Shown in pieces: positions 27,778 through 37,592 of a stretch of DNA of 64,000 nucleotides (positions are counted from its first letter, which is position 1; every line of letters starts with the position of its first letter). The notes beneath the pieces were generated by a model. It ran no database searches. It saw only the letters and a list, made by a program, of their open reading frames with translations, and was not told the DNA's origin. This stretch comes from Christensenellaceae bacterium Phil1 (GTDB lineage Bacteria > Bacillota > Clostridia > Christensenellales > CAG-138), in the NCBI GenBank assembly GCA_001940855.1, contig MSGS01000047.1:1-64000 (forward strand), given 5' to 3'. The position numbers were made by a program, and so were the translations under genes.

Positions 27778-28197
27778 TTATGCTCCCGCCTGCGATTCGC
27801 AGTAGATGCAGCGGTACACGCGCTTTTCGCGGTCGGTCAATATGAATTCCTGCGGCAGCTCCTGCTCAACGGAGGTAATGCAGCGCGGATTTTTGCACTT
27901 CAGCACGCCGCGTATGCGCTCGGGCAGATTAAGCTTGCGCTTTTCCTTCAGCTCACCGCCGCGTATTATGTTCACGGTTATGCTTGGGTCAACATAGCCT
28001 ATCAAGTCCCAATCAAGCTCCATTTCGCGGTCTATTTTTATAATGTCCTTGCGGCCCAGCTTCCTGCTGGTGACGTTTTTAAGAATTGCAACGGTGCAAT
28101 CCAGCTCGCCGAGGCCGAGTATGCTGTACAGCTCCATTGACTTGCCCGCCGTTATATGGTCTATCACTATGCCGTTTTGGATGGCGTCTATTATCAT
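27778..28197 (-). CDS. pyrI: Aspartate carbamoyltransferase regulatory chain
   Basis: 139 residues. N-terminal allosteric domain with D-H-I near 13, C-terminal zinc domain with two Cys pairs (C-K-N-P-R-C and C-I-Y-C) near 105-133. It carries nucleotide feedback control to PyrB, encoded immediately upstream. Last gene of the pyr operon, about 120 bases before the pur promoter. Confidence 0.95.
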   Translation of the reverse strand: MIIDAIQNGIVIDHITAGKSMELYSILGLGELDCTVAILKNVTSRKLGRKDIIKIDREMELDWDLIGYVDPSITVNIIRGGELKEKRKLNLPERIRGVLKCKNPRCITSVEQELPQEFILTDREKRVYRCIYCESQAGA

Positions 28198-28225
28198 GCC
28201 TTTTTCCTCCTTATAATATAATTTG

Positions 28226-29140
28226 TTATTCTATGCCAAGCATTTTAAGTATAAGCGCCATGCGGATATACTTGCCGTACTGCACCTGCTTAAAGTAACA
28301 GGCGCGGGGGTCGTTGTCTACCGCTACCGAAATTTCGTTCACGCGCGGCAACGGATGCAAAATGCGCAGATCCTCCTTTGCGCCGCGGAGCTTTTCCGGC
28401 GTTAGTATATAGCTGTCCTTCAGGCGCAGATAGTCCTCCTCGTTGAAAAAGCGTTCACGCTGCACACGGGTCATATACAGAATATCAAGCTGCGGCATGA
28501 CCTCCTCCAGCGAGGCGGACTGAATATATGGTATGCCGGGGTTCTTAATGTACTGCTCCTTAACATAGCGCGGAAGCTTCAATTCCTCGGGGGAAATCAG
28601 CACAAAGCGCACGTCCGGATAACGGCTCATGGCGGCTACAAGGGAATGCACCGTGCGCCCGAATTTAAGATCGCCGCACAGGCCAACCGTCAGCCCGTCA
28701 AAGTGCCCCTTCTCCCTGTGTATGGTAAGAAGGTCCGTAAGCGTTTGCGTGGGGTGGTTATGGCCGCCGTCGCCTGCGTTTATAATGGGTACGGGCGAGT
28801 GCATGGAAGCCACCAACGGCGCGCCCTCCTTGGGGTGGCGCATGGCGATTATATCGCTGTAACAGCTTACGGTGCGAATGGTGTCCGCCACGCTTTCGCC
28901 CTTGGCGGCCGAGGAGCTTTTAGCCTCTGAGAAGCCGAGCACCTGCCCGCCAAGTGAGAGCATTGCGCTTTCAAAGCTCAAGCGGGTGCGTGTGGACGGT
29001 TCAAAGAATAGCGTAGCCAATATTTTCCCGTCGCACTTGTGCGCATAGGCGGCCGGACGGTCGATAATGTCGCAGGCCGTGTTTATCAGCTCCATAATCT
29101 CCTGTGGGGTGAGATCGAAAATGTCTATAAGGCTGTTCAT
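28226..29140 (-). CDS. pyrB: Aspartate carbamoyltransferase catalytic chain
   Basis: 304 residues, second step of pyrimidine synthesis: carbamoyl phosphate plus aspartate. Carbamoyl-phosphate motif F-E-P-S-T-R-T-R near 50, M-R-H-P near 105, [10 protein letters not shown] near 130. Preceded by pyrE with a one-base gap. Confidence 0.96.
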   Translation of the reverse strand: MNSLIDIFDLTPQEIMELINTACDIIDRPAAYAHKCDGKILATLFFEPSTRTRLSFESAMLSLGGQVLGFSEAKSSSAAKGESVADTIRTVSCYSDIIAMRHPKEGAPLVASMHSPVPIINAGDGGHNHPTQTLTDLLTIHREKGHFDGLTVGLCGDLKFGRTVHSLVAAMSRYPDVRFVLISPEELKLPRYVKEQYIKNPGIPYIQSASLEEVMPQLDILYMTRVQRERFFNEEDYLRLKDSYILTPEKLRGAKEDLRILHPLPRVNEISVAVDNDPRACYFKQVQYGKYIRMALILKMLGIE

Positions 29141-29141
29141 A

Positions 29142-29798
29142 TCAGTTTGTTCCTCCTTTTGTTATCCAGCTTTCGTCGGACGGATTATCGCGGAATGCCA
29201 GCAGCCGCGAAACATCCGCTTCGGTGATGTAGTGCTCCTCCGCTCCCACGCGGACAACTGTGTCCAAATCCGTCAGGCTTACGTTGCGGACATTGGCCGC
29301 CGCCAGTCGGTCAAGCCCCTTCTGCATACCGTATGTGAATATGCTGATTATGCCCAGCACCTCTGCACCCGCATCGCGCAATGCACTTACCGCGTCCAGC
29401 ACGCTGCCGCCGGTGGAGATAAGGTCCTCAATAACAACCACCCTTTCGCCCTGCACGGGTTTGCCTTCAATTTGGTTCTTGCGCCCGTGGTCCTTGCTGC
29501 CTGAGCGTACATAGCCCATCGGCAATCCAAGCATATGGGCGGCTATGGCGGCATGGGCTATGCCGGCCGTGGCTGTACCCATGAGCGCCTCTGCCTGCGG
29601 ATACTCTCTTTGTACCGTTTCGGCAATGGTGCGCTCCACATCGTCCCGCACATTCGGTGCGGTGAGTATTAGGCGGTTGTCGCAATAGATGGGGCTTTTA
29701 ATGCCGCTTGCCCAGATAAACGGCTCCTGCGGGCGCAGAAACACCGCGCCGATGGAGAGCAGGCCGCGGGCAATGCGTTCTTTGGTGAATGATTCCAT
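29142..29798 (-). CDS. pyrE: Orotate phosphoribosyltransferase
   Basis: 218 residues from the ATG at 29798, chosen for its nine-base spacing from AAGGAGG. Makes OMP from orotate and PRPP. PRPP-binding loop [12 protein letters not shown] near 120; Y-V-R near 90 and R-K-N-Q-I-E-G near 100 are typical. Between pyrF and pyrB. Confidence 0.95.
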   Translation of the reverse strand: MESFTKERIARGLLSIGAVFLRPQEPFIWASGIKSPIYCDNRLILTAPNVRDDVERTIAETVQREYPQAEALMGTATAGIAHAAIAAHMLGLPMGYVRSGSKDHGRKNQIEGKPVQGERVVVIEDLISTGGSVLDAVSALRDAGAEVLGIISIFTYGMQKGLDRLAAANVRNVSLTDLDTVVRVGAEEHYITEADVSRLLAFRDNPSDESWITKGGTN

Positions 29799-29812
29799 AT
29801 TATACATCCTCC

Positions 29813-30511
29813 TTATCCGATAAATTCCGCCGCGCATCGGCGGTATGCTGCTACGGGATTCTCAGCCTGGGTAATCGGCCTTCCGACCACAATGTAATCC
29901 GAGCCTATGGCCTTGGCTAACGCAGGTGTTGCAACGCGCTTTTGATCGCCCGCGTCGCCTCCCGCAAAGCGAACGCCCGGGGTAACGGTCAAGAATCCAG
30001 CGCCGCAATGCTTATGTATGCGCTCCGCTTCAAGCGGGGAACAAACCACTCCGTCCAAGCCCGCGCGGGCCGCATTTTCGGCATAATGCAGCACAACGTC
30101 CTCCATGGGCTTTTCTATCCAAAGCTCCTTTTCCATGCGCGCCTGGTCGGTGGATGTAAGCTGCGTAACGGCTATCAGCAATGGGCGCGTACCGTCGGGG
30201 CGGATCAATCCTTCAAGCGCGGCGGTCATCATGGCCTCTGTACCGGCGGCATGGAGATTGACTATATCCACGTCAAGCGCCGACAGAGCCGCCATAGCCT
30301 TTTTTACGGTATTGGGGATATCGTGCAGCTTAAGATCTAAAAATATCTTATGCCCGCGTGCACGCACCTCCCGCACAATTGAGGGGCCTTCGGCATAGAA
30401 AAGCTCCATGCCTATTTTTACGAATGGCTTTTCCTCCGTGAACAGGTCCAGAAACGCCAGCGTTTTATCGCGTCCGTCAAAGTCCAGCGCGACAATAACA
30501 TCCTTACCCAT
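29813..30511 (-). CDS. pyrF: Orotidine 5'-phosphate decarboxylase
   Basis: 232 residues. Final step to UMP. Active site D-L-K-L-H-D-I-P-N-T-V near 60, N-terminal A-L-D-F and C-terminal V-V-G-R-P-I. Overlaps pyrD by eight bases. Confidence 0.96.
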   Translation of the reverse strand: MGKDVIVALDFDGRDKTLAFLDLFTEEKPFVKIGMELFYAEGPSIVREVRARGHKIFLDLKLHDIPNTVKKAMAALSALDVDIVNLHAAGTEAMMTAALEGLIRPDGTRPLLIAVTQLTSTDQARMEKELWIEKPMEDVVLHYAENAARAGLDGVVCSPLEAERIHKHCGAGFLTVTPGVRFAGGDAGDQKRVATPALAKAIGSDYIVVGRPITQAENPVAAYRRCAAEFIG

Positions 30512-31421
30512 GATGTGCTCCTCCTATAATATCGGTTATATTCTTTATTCCGTACCGCTCCATAACGGCAGGCATGTTTTCGATTATATGCTTGCAGGCC
30601 ATAGGCTCCGTAAGATTGGCCGCGCCGACGCCCACTGCCGTTGCGCCCGCCAGCATCAGCTCCAGCACATCCTCCGCATAGCAAACGCCGCCCATGCCGA
30701 TTATCGGTATGCTTACGGCTTCATAAACCTGATAGACCATGCGCACGGCCAGCGGAAAAATGCCGGGGCCGGACATGCCGCCCGTGCCGTTAGCAAGCAG
30801 CGGGGCGCGGCGTTTAAGGTCAATGCGCATACCGGGCAGGGTGTTAATAAGGCTTATGCCGTCCGCACCCGCATCCTCACATGAGCGCGCCACGGCTGCA
30901 ATATCGGCTGCCGCGGGGGACAGCTTCATTATAACAGGCTTTTTTGTTACGGCCTTGACTGCCCGCGTTACCTGCGCGGCGGATTCGGGCTCTGCGCCAA
31001 AGGCCGCCCCTCCGCCATGGACATTTGGGCAGGATATATTTACCTCCAGCCAGCCAACCTGCTCCTGTGCGGCCAGCCTTTCGCATACCTCGGCGTATTC
31101 CGCAACGGAAAAGCCGCTTACGTTAGCCATAATGGGCTTGTGAAATACCCGACCGAGCTTAGGCAGTTCTTCATCTATAACCGCATCCACACCCGGGTTT
31201 TGCAGCCCGACGGAATTGAGCAGCCCGCCCGCATATTCCGCTATGCGCGGCGTTGGATTGCCAAAGCGCGCTTCGCGCGTTGTTCCCTTGAACGAAAACG
31301 TTCCGAGTATATTTATATCGTATAGCTCCGCAAACTCATAGCCGTAGCCAAACGTGCCACTGGCGGGAATTATGGGGTTGTCCAGCTCTATGCCGCACAA
31401 TGTCACACTTGTATTTACCAT
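30504..31421 (-). CDS. pyrD: Dihydroorotate dehydrogenase, catalytic subunit (class 1B)
   Basis: 305 residues. FMN enzyme; active-site Cys in N-I-S-C-P-N near 130, F-K-G-T near 45, G-M-G-G-V near 240. The class 1B form passes electrons to NAD through PyrK, whose gene overlaps this one by seven bases. Confidence 0.95.
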   Translation of the reverse strand: MVNTSVTLCGIELDNPIIPASGTFGYGYEFAELYDINILGTFSFKGTTREARFGNPTPRIAEYAGGLLNSVGLQNPGVDAVIDEELPKLGRVFHKPIMANVSGFSVAEYAEVCERLAAQEQVGWLEVNISCPNVHGGGAAFGAEPESAAQVTRAVKAVTKKPVIMKLSPAAADIAAVARSCEDAGADGISLINTLPGMRIDLKRRAPLLANGTGGMSGPGIFPLAVRMVYQVYEAVSIPIIGMGGVCYAEDVLELMLAGATAVGVGAANLTEPMACKHIIENMPAVMERYGIKNITDIIGGAHHG

Positions 31422-32149
31422 ACTATCTCCTCCTTTTGCAGCACAGGCCCATCCTTGCAGATGCGTTTATTTCCGTATTTGGTGCGGCAGGTGCAGCCCA
31501 TGCATGCGCCGAAGCCGCAGCCCATGCGTTCTTCAAAGCTGAACTGCCCCGATGTGCGGCAGGCATCGTAAACCGCCCGCAGCATAGGCTCCGGCCCGCA
31601 TGTATAAAGATAAGTATACTCCCCTGCTTCAGCCATGCCGTTGGTAACAAAGCCGCGTATGCCAACGCTGCCGTCGGCGGTTGTAAGTATCACGGAAGCG
31701 CCAAGCGCGCGGAAATCATCAGCAAGCAATATATTGTCCGCATGTTCAAACCCTATCACCGCCGTAACCCGTTTGCCTTGTGCGATAAGCCGCTTTGCAA
31801 GGCCGTACAAAGGCGGTACTCCCACGCCGCCGCCCACCAGCAAGGGGTGGTTGCCGCTTAGTGGAAGGTCATAACCGTTGCCAAGGCCGGTAAGCGTATC
31901 CAGCACGGCGCCGGGGCGCAGCCTTGCCATGGCGGCGGTGCCCCGCCCTACCACCTTATAAATAATGCTCAACTGCCCTGTGTCCCAATCGCATACGGAT
32001 ATTGGGCGGCGGAGAAAGAATCCGTCCAGCTTCAAATTCACAAACTGCCCCGGTGCGGTAACGGCAGAGGTATCTCCCGCAAGCACCATACGGTAAACAT
32101 CCGTACACAGCGGCAGGTTTTCTATAATTGTAAGTTCCGTCTGTTTCAT
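31415..32149 (-). CDS. pyrK: Dihydroorotate dehydrogenase electron-transfer subunit
   Basis: 244 residues from the ATG at 32149 (GGAGGG upstream). FAD and NAD domains (R-R-P-I-S-V near 50, G-G-G-V-G-V-P-P near 105) and a C-terminal 2Fe-2S cluster with four Cys (C-G-F-G-A-C-M-G-C and a later R-I-C-K-D-G). Partner of PyrD. Confidence 0.94.
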   Translation of the reverse strand: MKQTELTIIENLPLCTDVYRMVLAGDTSAVTAPGQFVNLKLDGFFLRRPISVCDWDTGQLSIIYKVVGRGTAAMARLRPGAVLDTLTGLGNGYDLPLSGNHPLLVGGGVGVPPLYGLAKRLIAQGKRVTAVIGFEHADNILLADDFRALGASVILTTADGSVGIRGFVTNGMAEAGEYTYLYTCGPEPMLRAVYDACRTSGQFSFEERMGCGFGACMGCTCRTKYGNKRICKDGPVLQKEEIVW

Positions 32150-32151
32150 AA

Positions 32152-33426
32152 TCAGCCCTCCGTATGCGGCAGGAGCGTACCGTCGCTCCACGCCACCTTT
32201 CCGCCCGCAACCGTCAATACGCAGCGTCCCTGCACCTGCCGGCCCGCAAAGGGCGTAGAGCGGCCCGTTGAAAGAAACGAGCCTGGATCAATTGAATAGC
32301 TGCTATTCAGGTTGAATATCGTATAATCGGCGCTTTGTCCGTCCATGCCGCCCCACGGGATACCAAAGCGGCGGCAGGGCGCATCGTGCAGCAGCTCTAT
32401 CAGCCGCGAAAATGAGATTATATTTGTTTCTACAAGATAAGTATAAAGCAGGGGAAATGCGGTTTCAAGCCCCACTATGCCCATTGCGCTTTTCTCAAGC
32501 CCGCGGTTCTTTTCCTCTGTGCTGTGGGGCGCGTGATCTGTGGCTATTATGTCTATCGTCCCATCCGATAGCCCCTCCAGCAGCGCTTCCCTATCCGCTT
32601 TGTCCCTAAGCGGCGGGTTCATCTTAAAGCGGCCATCCTCGCATAGCTGTGAATCATCAAGCAGCAGATAATGCGGCGCGGTTTCGCAGGTCACGTCTAT
32701 GCCCTCCACTTTGGCACGGCGCAGCAGAGCTACGCTTTCCTTTGTTGATATATGGCAGGCATGATAGCCGCAGCCCGTTTCCCGTGCAAGCTCCAAGTCG
32801 CGCTTTAGCTGCCCCCATTCGCTTTCGGAGCAGATGCCCCTGTGCCCATGTGCGCGGGCGTAAGCGCCGGCGTGAATATAGCCGTCATTGAGCAGCGCAT
32901 TATCCTCGCAATGGGCGGCGATGAGCTTGCCGAGGCGCATGGCCTCCCGCATGGCGCTGCGCATCATAGCTTCGCTCTGCACGCCCCTGCCATCGTCCGA
33001 AAAGGCGACGGCATAGGGAGCCATAGCCGCCATATCAGCCAAAGCATCGCCCTTTTCACCCATTGTAATGGCCCCGTATGGCAGCACGCGCACCACGGCG
33101 TCCCGCTCGATTATGGCAAGCTCCTGCTGCAATGCGGCAAGCCTATCCGGCACGGGGTTTAGATTGGGCATGGCGCATACGGCAGTATATCCGCCGTGCG
33201 CCGCCGCGCGCGTGCCCGATGCGATTGTCTCCTTATAAGAAAAACCCGGCTCACGCAGATGCACATGAACATCAGCAAAGCCGGGCAATAACACAAAATT
33301 CGAAGCGTCAACGGTATTGGCTGCATTGTCGGGGGAAGTATTCCCAAACGGCAATGCAAAATCCCCGCGGGCTAAAACACCGCTATGGTATATCTGTATT
33401 CCCTTTAGGATTATAGCCAATTTCAT
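32152..33426 (-). CDS. pyrC: Dihydroorotase
   Basis: 424 residues from the ATG at 33426. Type I dihydroorotase: metal motif D-V-H-V-H-L-R-E-P-G near 58, H-C-E-D near 175, C-E-T-A-P-H-Y near 270, A-T-D-H-A-P-H near 300. First gene of the pyr operon and preceded by a strong promoter with a very short leader. Confidence 0.95.
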   Translation of the reverse strand: MKLAIILKGIQIYHSGVLARGDFALPFGNTSPDNAANTVDASNFVLLPGFADVHVHLREPGFSYKETIASGTRAAAHGGYTAVCAMPNLNPVPDRLAALQQELAIIERDAVVRVLPYGAITMGEKGDALADMAAMAPYAVAFSDDGRGVQSEAMMRSAMREAMRLGKLIAAHCEDNALLNDGYIHAGAYARAHGHRGICSESEWGQLKRDLELARETGCGYHACHISTKESVALLRRAKVEGIDVTCETAPHYLLLDDSQLCEDGRFKMNPPLRDKADREALLEGLSDGTIDIIATDHAPHSTEEKNRGLEKSAMGIVGLETAFPLLYTYLVETNIISFSRLIELLHDAPCRRFGIPWGGMDGQSADYTIFNLNSSYSIDPGSFLSTGRSTPFAGRQVQGRCVLTVAGGKVAWSDGTLLPHTEG

Positions 33427-33453
33427 CGCCCCTTTCACGCAGACTTTTGATAT

Positions 33454-33481
33454 ATTATCATACAGTGTCGGCATTTGTCAA
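33454..33481 (-). promoter_or_regulatory. Promoter of the pyr operon
   Basis: Minus strand TTGACA (33476-33481), 16-base spacer, GATAAT (33454-33459). The predicted start is about 20 bases from the pyrC ATG, leaving no room for a PyrR attenuator. Confidence 0.75.
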
Positions 33482-33626
33482 TAGCCACAACGCAAGCGGA
33501 TACGAACGCCAAAATGGGTTCATTATTGCTTTATGCGCCCGCAAAAAAGGTATAATAAATCAACTCAATAAAATGGGATAAGGTCTAAGGAAGTCCCGTT
33601 TTTATATATTTCAGGCAGGGATAAAT

Positions 33627-34958
33627 ATGGAAGAAAAAGCAAAGAGCTACGGAGAAGCTCTATCAAAGCTCATTCAAGTAGAAACCGTATCGGCATCCAA
33701 TTATTCGGGGCTGAAAAAATTTCACGCGTTTCATGCCGTGTTAAAAGAGTGTTTCCCGCTCCTGTTCAGCGTATGTGAAGCCGAGGATTTCAGCGGAAGC
33801 CTTATGCTCCGCTGGCAGGGCAGCAATGCTAAGGACAAGCCGCCCGTAATGTTTATGAACCACCATGATGTGGTTGAGGCTGACGGCATTGATTGGCTAT
33901 ATCCCCCGTTTTCAGGAACGATTGCCGATGGCAAGGTTTGGGGGCGCGGCACGCTGGATACAAAGGGCGGACTGTGGACAATGCTGCAGGCGGCGGAGGA
34001 GCTGATAAGCGAGGGCTTTATGCCGACGCGGGACATTTATTTTGTATCCACCTGTACGTAGGAAACAACCGGCGAGGGCGCGCTTTCCATAGTGCAGACG
34101 CTTACCGACAGGCACATACATTTTGAGGCGGTTTTTGATGAGGGCGGCATGATACTTTACGACCCCATAGGAGGCGCAAAGGGCACCTTTGCCATGATAG
34201 GCGTAGGTGAAAAGAACTGCTGCGATCTGCGCTTTATTGCCCGCTCCAAAGGCGGACACGCCGCCGCGCCCGGTAAAAACACGCCGTTAGTGCGGCTTGG
34301 AAAATTCATGGCGAAGGTTGACGGCTCCGCTCCGTTCAAAAAGAAGATAAACCCCGTTGTAGCGGAGATGATGCGCCGCATTGCGCCCTATATGGGGCCG
34401 GTCGGCTTTGTTTTGAAGCATCCCAAATTCTTTGGCGGATTGATTAAGCTTGCCCTGCCCCGCATTTCCGATACTGCGGGCGCAATGCTCAGAACCACGC
34501 TTGCCTTTACAATGGCCAAGGGTTCGGGCGGAATAAATGTTATTCCCGATGAAGCCTACGTTATAGGCAACATGAGGACCGCATTCCATCAGGATGTACA
34601 CGCTTCCATTGCGGCGATAAAGCCCATAGCCCAAAAGTACGATATAGAAATTGAGGTGCTTGACGGCGGCGTTTCATCCGGTGTTTCTGATTTCAACAGC
34701 GACGTTTTCCACCAAATCGAAAAAGCGCTGAAGACCGCCTGGCCAAGCGTGGACAGAGCGGTGCCGTATATAATGACGGGCGCATCGGATTCCCGCTATT
34801 TTGATAATATAAGCGATAATTGCTTCCGCTTCCTTCCCTTTTTGATAGACGAACAGCAGCTTAACAGCATTCACGGAGTTAACGAAAACGTGGATTTAAG
34901 CACGCTTGCCCCCGCCGTTCATTATTACCGTATACTAATGCAGGAGGTATCATCATGA
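33627..34958 (+). pseudogene. M20/M25/M40 peptidase interrupted by an in-frame amber codon at the catalytic Glu
   Basis: 443 codons in one frame, with a TAG at 34059-34061 (codon 145). Before it are the metal motifs N-H-H-D-V-V and G-R-G-T-L-D-T-K-G-G. Directly after it the frame reads E-T-T-G-E-G, then F-D-E-G-G and finally I-H-G-V-N-E. In M20 enzymes the sequence here is T-E-E-T-T-G, so the TAG replaces exactly the first Glu, the general base, by a single change from GAG. All other metal ligands are intact. The gene overlaps the YfcC-type permease by four bases (ATGA), suggesting it normally hydrolyses what that permease brings in. A candidate TATAAT lies at 33551-33556. Confidence 0.85.
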
Positions 34959-36361
34959 GCAAGAACACAGAACCGAAAGACCCGTCCGCACAGGGCAGCG
35001 CGCTGAACATAAGCAAGCGTTCATTCATAATAGCCATAGCCATCATATTTGCGCTTATGGTGATGACGTATATACTAACGCTCGTTGTGCCGGGCGGCGA
35101 ATACGCGCGAACCATTGACGCAAACGGCAATACGATTATCGATACGGCGGGCGGCCTGCCGTTTTGGAAATGGCTGCTGTCTCCGTTTCTTGTGCTTGGA
35201 GCGGAGGGCAACGGCACCGTCATAGCCGTAATGGTATTCCTGCTCGTTATAGGCGGGGTGTTCAATTCACTCAACTGCTGCGGCCTTATGCAGTATATGC
35301 TGGTGAAAATAGTATATCGATTCGGGCATGTCCGGTATACGCTAATGGCGGTGCTGACCGTGTTCTTCATGGCTATGGGTTCGCTTGTAGGTTCCTTTGA
35401 AGAGGTGATACCCATGGTGCCAATTGTTGTGGCGCTGTCCGTCAGCCTCGGCTGGGATGCGGTAACGGGGCTTGCCATGTCCCTGCTTGCCGCAGGCTGC
35501 GGTTTTGCCGCGGGCGTTGCCAATCCGTTTACAATCGGCGTGGCGCAGGGGCTTGCGAGCCTTCCTACATTCAGCGGAATGTGGCTTAGGTTGGTATCCT
35601 TCCTGCTTATATACGGGCTTCTACTGTTTTTCATACGCTTCCATGCAAAGAAAATAGAAAAGCCTATTCAGGTTCCCAAGGAAGAAAGCGGCTTTGAGAG
35701 AAACCCGCGCATGGACAAGGCATTGCTGTATTTCGCCTGTATACTCGGCACAGGCATTGTGCTGGTATTGTGTTCAAGCTTTTTGCCGTTCCTCCAGGCG
35801 TATACAATGATTATTGTTGCGCTCATGTTCCTTATAGGCGGTTTGGTTGCCGTAAGCAAAAGCGGAATGGAGAAAAAGAAGCGTTGGGAAACATTCGTGA
35901 GCGGTGTTGTATCCATTTTGCCGTCCATACTTATGATACTCATGGCGTCATCCATAAAGTATATGATGGTGGAAGGAAAAATACTGGATACAATGCTTCA
36001 CGGCGCGGTGCAGGTAGCGTCCGGCTTGCCAAAGGGTGGGCTTATATTATTCATTTACCTTATTTGCCTTGTAATGAATTTCTTCATACCCTCCGGTTCG
36101 GCCAAAGCGTTTCTGCTGATTCCTCTTATTGTGCCGCTTGCGCAGATATTCGGTCTCAGCACGCAGCTTTGCATTGTTGCATTTGCCTTTGGCGACGGTT
36201 TCAGCAATGTGTTTTACCCAACCAATCCCGCGCTTCTTATTTCGCTGAGCCTCGGCGGAGTCAATTACGGCGAATGGGCAAAGTATTCCGCAAAATTTCA
36301 AGGGCTGAACCTGATATTGACAAGCGGTATACTGCTGCTTGGCCTGGTGCTGGGATATTGA
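34955..36361 (+). CDS. YfcC-family (DcuC-like) membrane transporter
   Basis: 468 residues with about 12 hydrophobic segments and a cytoplasmic charged loop near 235-245. The pattern V-V-P-G-G-E-Y near 45, G-S-F-E-E-V near 145 and A-N-P-F-T-I near 180 fits the YfcC / C4-dicarboxylate anaerobic carrier superfamily. Proteins of this group are often coded beside M20 peptidases and are thought to take up dipeptides, N-acyl amino acids or related acids; the substrate here is unknown. Coupled to the broken M20 gene upstream. Confidence 0.85.
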   Translation: MSKNTEPKDPSAQGSALNISKRSFIIAIAIIFALMVMTYILTLVVPGGEYARTIDANGNTIIDTAGGLPFWKWLLSPFLVLGAEGNGTVIAVMVFLLVIGGVFNSLNCCGLMQYMLVKIVYRFGHVRYTLMAVLTVFFMAMGSLVGSFEEVIPMVPIVVALSVSLGWDAVTGLAMSLLAAGCGFAAGVANPFTIGVAQGLASLPTFSGMWLRLVSFLLIYGLLLFFIRFHAKKIEKPIQVPKEESGFERNPRMDKALLYFACILGTGIVLVLCSSFLPFLQAYTMIIVALMFLIGGLVAVSKSGMEKKKRWETFVSGVVSILPSILMILMASSIKYMMVEGKILDTMLHGAVQVASGLPKGGLILFIYLICLVMNFFIPSGSAKAFLLIPLIVPLAQIFGLSTQLCIVAFAFGDGFSNVFYPTNPALLISLSLGGVNYGEWAKYSAKFQGLNLILTSGILLLGLVLGY

Positions 36362-36450
36362 CGGAATAATTCAGCTAATTAAAGGAGCTTGTGGACTTGC
36401 ATCGAAAATTAAAACCGTATCTTGCCGCCCTTCAAAAAAGGCATGAAAAG

Positions 36451-36476
36451 GCCCCCGAAATTCGATTTTCGGGGGC
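36451..36476. terminator. Bidirectional terminator between the YfcC gene and peptide operon B
   Basis: Perfect 10-bp stem (36451-36460 with 36467-36476) followed by a T-rich stretch on the plus strand. It lies between convergent genes. Confidence 0.75.
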
Positions 36477-36638
36477 TTGTAATATTTTTGGTTAAAAAGC
36501 CGAAGCCGTTTAGTGCTTAAAGAACTGTGAAGCGCGACGGGTTGCCATGTATAATCTGTGCCGCCATCAGACCACATTCAAGCTGATGCAATACGAGTTT
36601 GCGGAGCGAAATTTCCCGTTATTCAAATTCCCATGCTT

Positions 36639-37592
36639 CTATCTTTCGCACAGATGGCACGCTACGAAATGTCCCGGCGATATCTCACGAAGTTCAGGCT
36701 CTGTCTCTGTACAGATATCCATCGTGTACATACAACGGTTTGCGAACCGGCATATCGGCTTGGGTTCAATGGGGGAGGTTATTTCGCCCTTAAGAATTAT
36801 ACGCTCCCGCTTTTTCCGTATGCTCGGCACGGGTATTGCCGAAAGCAGCGCCTGCGTATAAGGATGCGTCGGGTGCAAAAACAACTCCTCTGACGGAGCC
36901 TTTTCAATCAGCTTACCGAGATACATAACGGCGATATCATCCGAAAAATGGTTCACCACGCTCAGGTCATGCGTTATGAACATGTATGTGAGATCTCTTT
37001 CCTCCTGTATCTCTTTCATCAAATTCAGTATCTGCGCCTGAATTGATACGTCCAGCGCACTTACAGGCTCATCACAGACTATAAACTTGGGATCAAGCGC
37101 AAGCGCCCTTGCTATGCCTATACGCTGCCTTCTGCCGCCGTCAAGCTCATGCGGATATGTATTCACCAGCCTTTGGGCAAGACCTACAACGTCCATCAGT
37201 TCCAGCACCTTTTCCATGCGCTCTGCTTTGGTTTCGCATATATCATGGATGATCATGGGCTCCATAATGGCCTGACTTATGGTTTTGCGGGGATTGAGCG
37301 AGGAGAACGGATCCTGGAATATGATCTGCATATCCTTACGCTTTTTACGCATCTGCCGCTTTGAAAGCGCCGATATATCCTCGCCCTCAAAATACACCTG
37401 TCCGGCGGTAGGCTCAAGGAGCCTTAGTATGGCGCGTCCGGTCGTGGATTTTCCGCATCCGGATTCGCCTACCACGCCTAATGTCTTGCCGCGGTCTATG
37501 GTAAATGTAACGTCATCGACGGCGTGCAGCATCCCGCGGGACGTTTTGAAAAACTTGCATAGATTATTTACTTTAAGAAGCTGTTCCGTCAT
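36639..37592 (-). CDS. Peptide ABC transporter ATPase (OppF type), operon B
   Basis: 317 residues, complete. Walker A G-E-S-G-C-G-K-S near 43, Q-loop I-F-Q-D-P-F, a signature region where the usual L-S-G-G-Q reads L-D-G-G-R (Ser replaced by Asp), Walker B V-C-D-E-P, and the C-terminal Cys-rich oligopeptide element. The altered signature is unusual but the protein is otherwise normal. Last gene of operon B, overlapping the OppD-type gene by four bases. Confidence 0.92.
   Translation of the reverse strand: MTEQLLKVNNLCKFFKTSRGMLHAVDDVTFTIDRGKTLGVVGESGCGKSTTGRAILRLLEPTAGQVYFEGEDISALSKRQMRKKRKDMQIIFQDPFSSLNPRKTISQAIMEPMIIHDICETKAERMEKVLELMDVVGLAQRLVNTYPHELDGGRRQRIGIARALALDPKFIVCDEPVSALDVSIQAQILNLMKEIQEERDLTYMFITHDLSVVNHFSDDIAVMYLGKLIEKAPSEELFLHPTHPYTQALLSAIPVPSIRKKRERIILKGEITSPIEPKPICRFANRCMYTMDICTETEPELREISPGHFVACHLCER

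Noticed and set aside
27709-27780. Second riboswitch between pyrI and the pur promoter
   Set aside because: The region contains a GC-rich hairpin but no conserved aptamer elements; it is more likely the end of the pyr transcript.
34059-34061. Amber codon read as pyrrolysine
   Set aside because: TAG is used as a normal stop elsewhere in the window (for example at 15951 and 51133), no Pyl genes are visible and Pyl at a catalytic Glu position of M20 is unknown. A point mutation is simpler.
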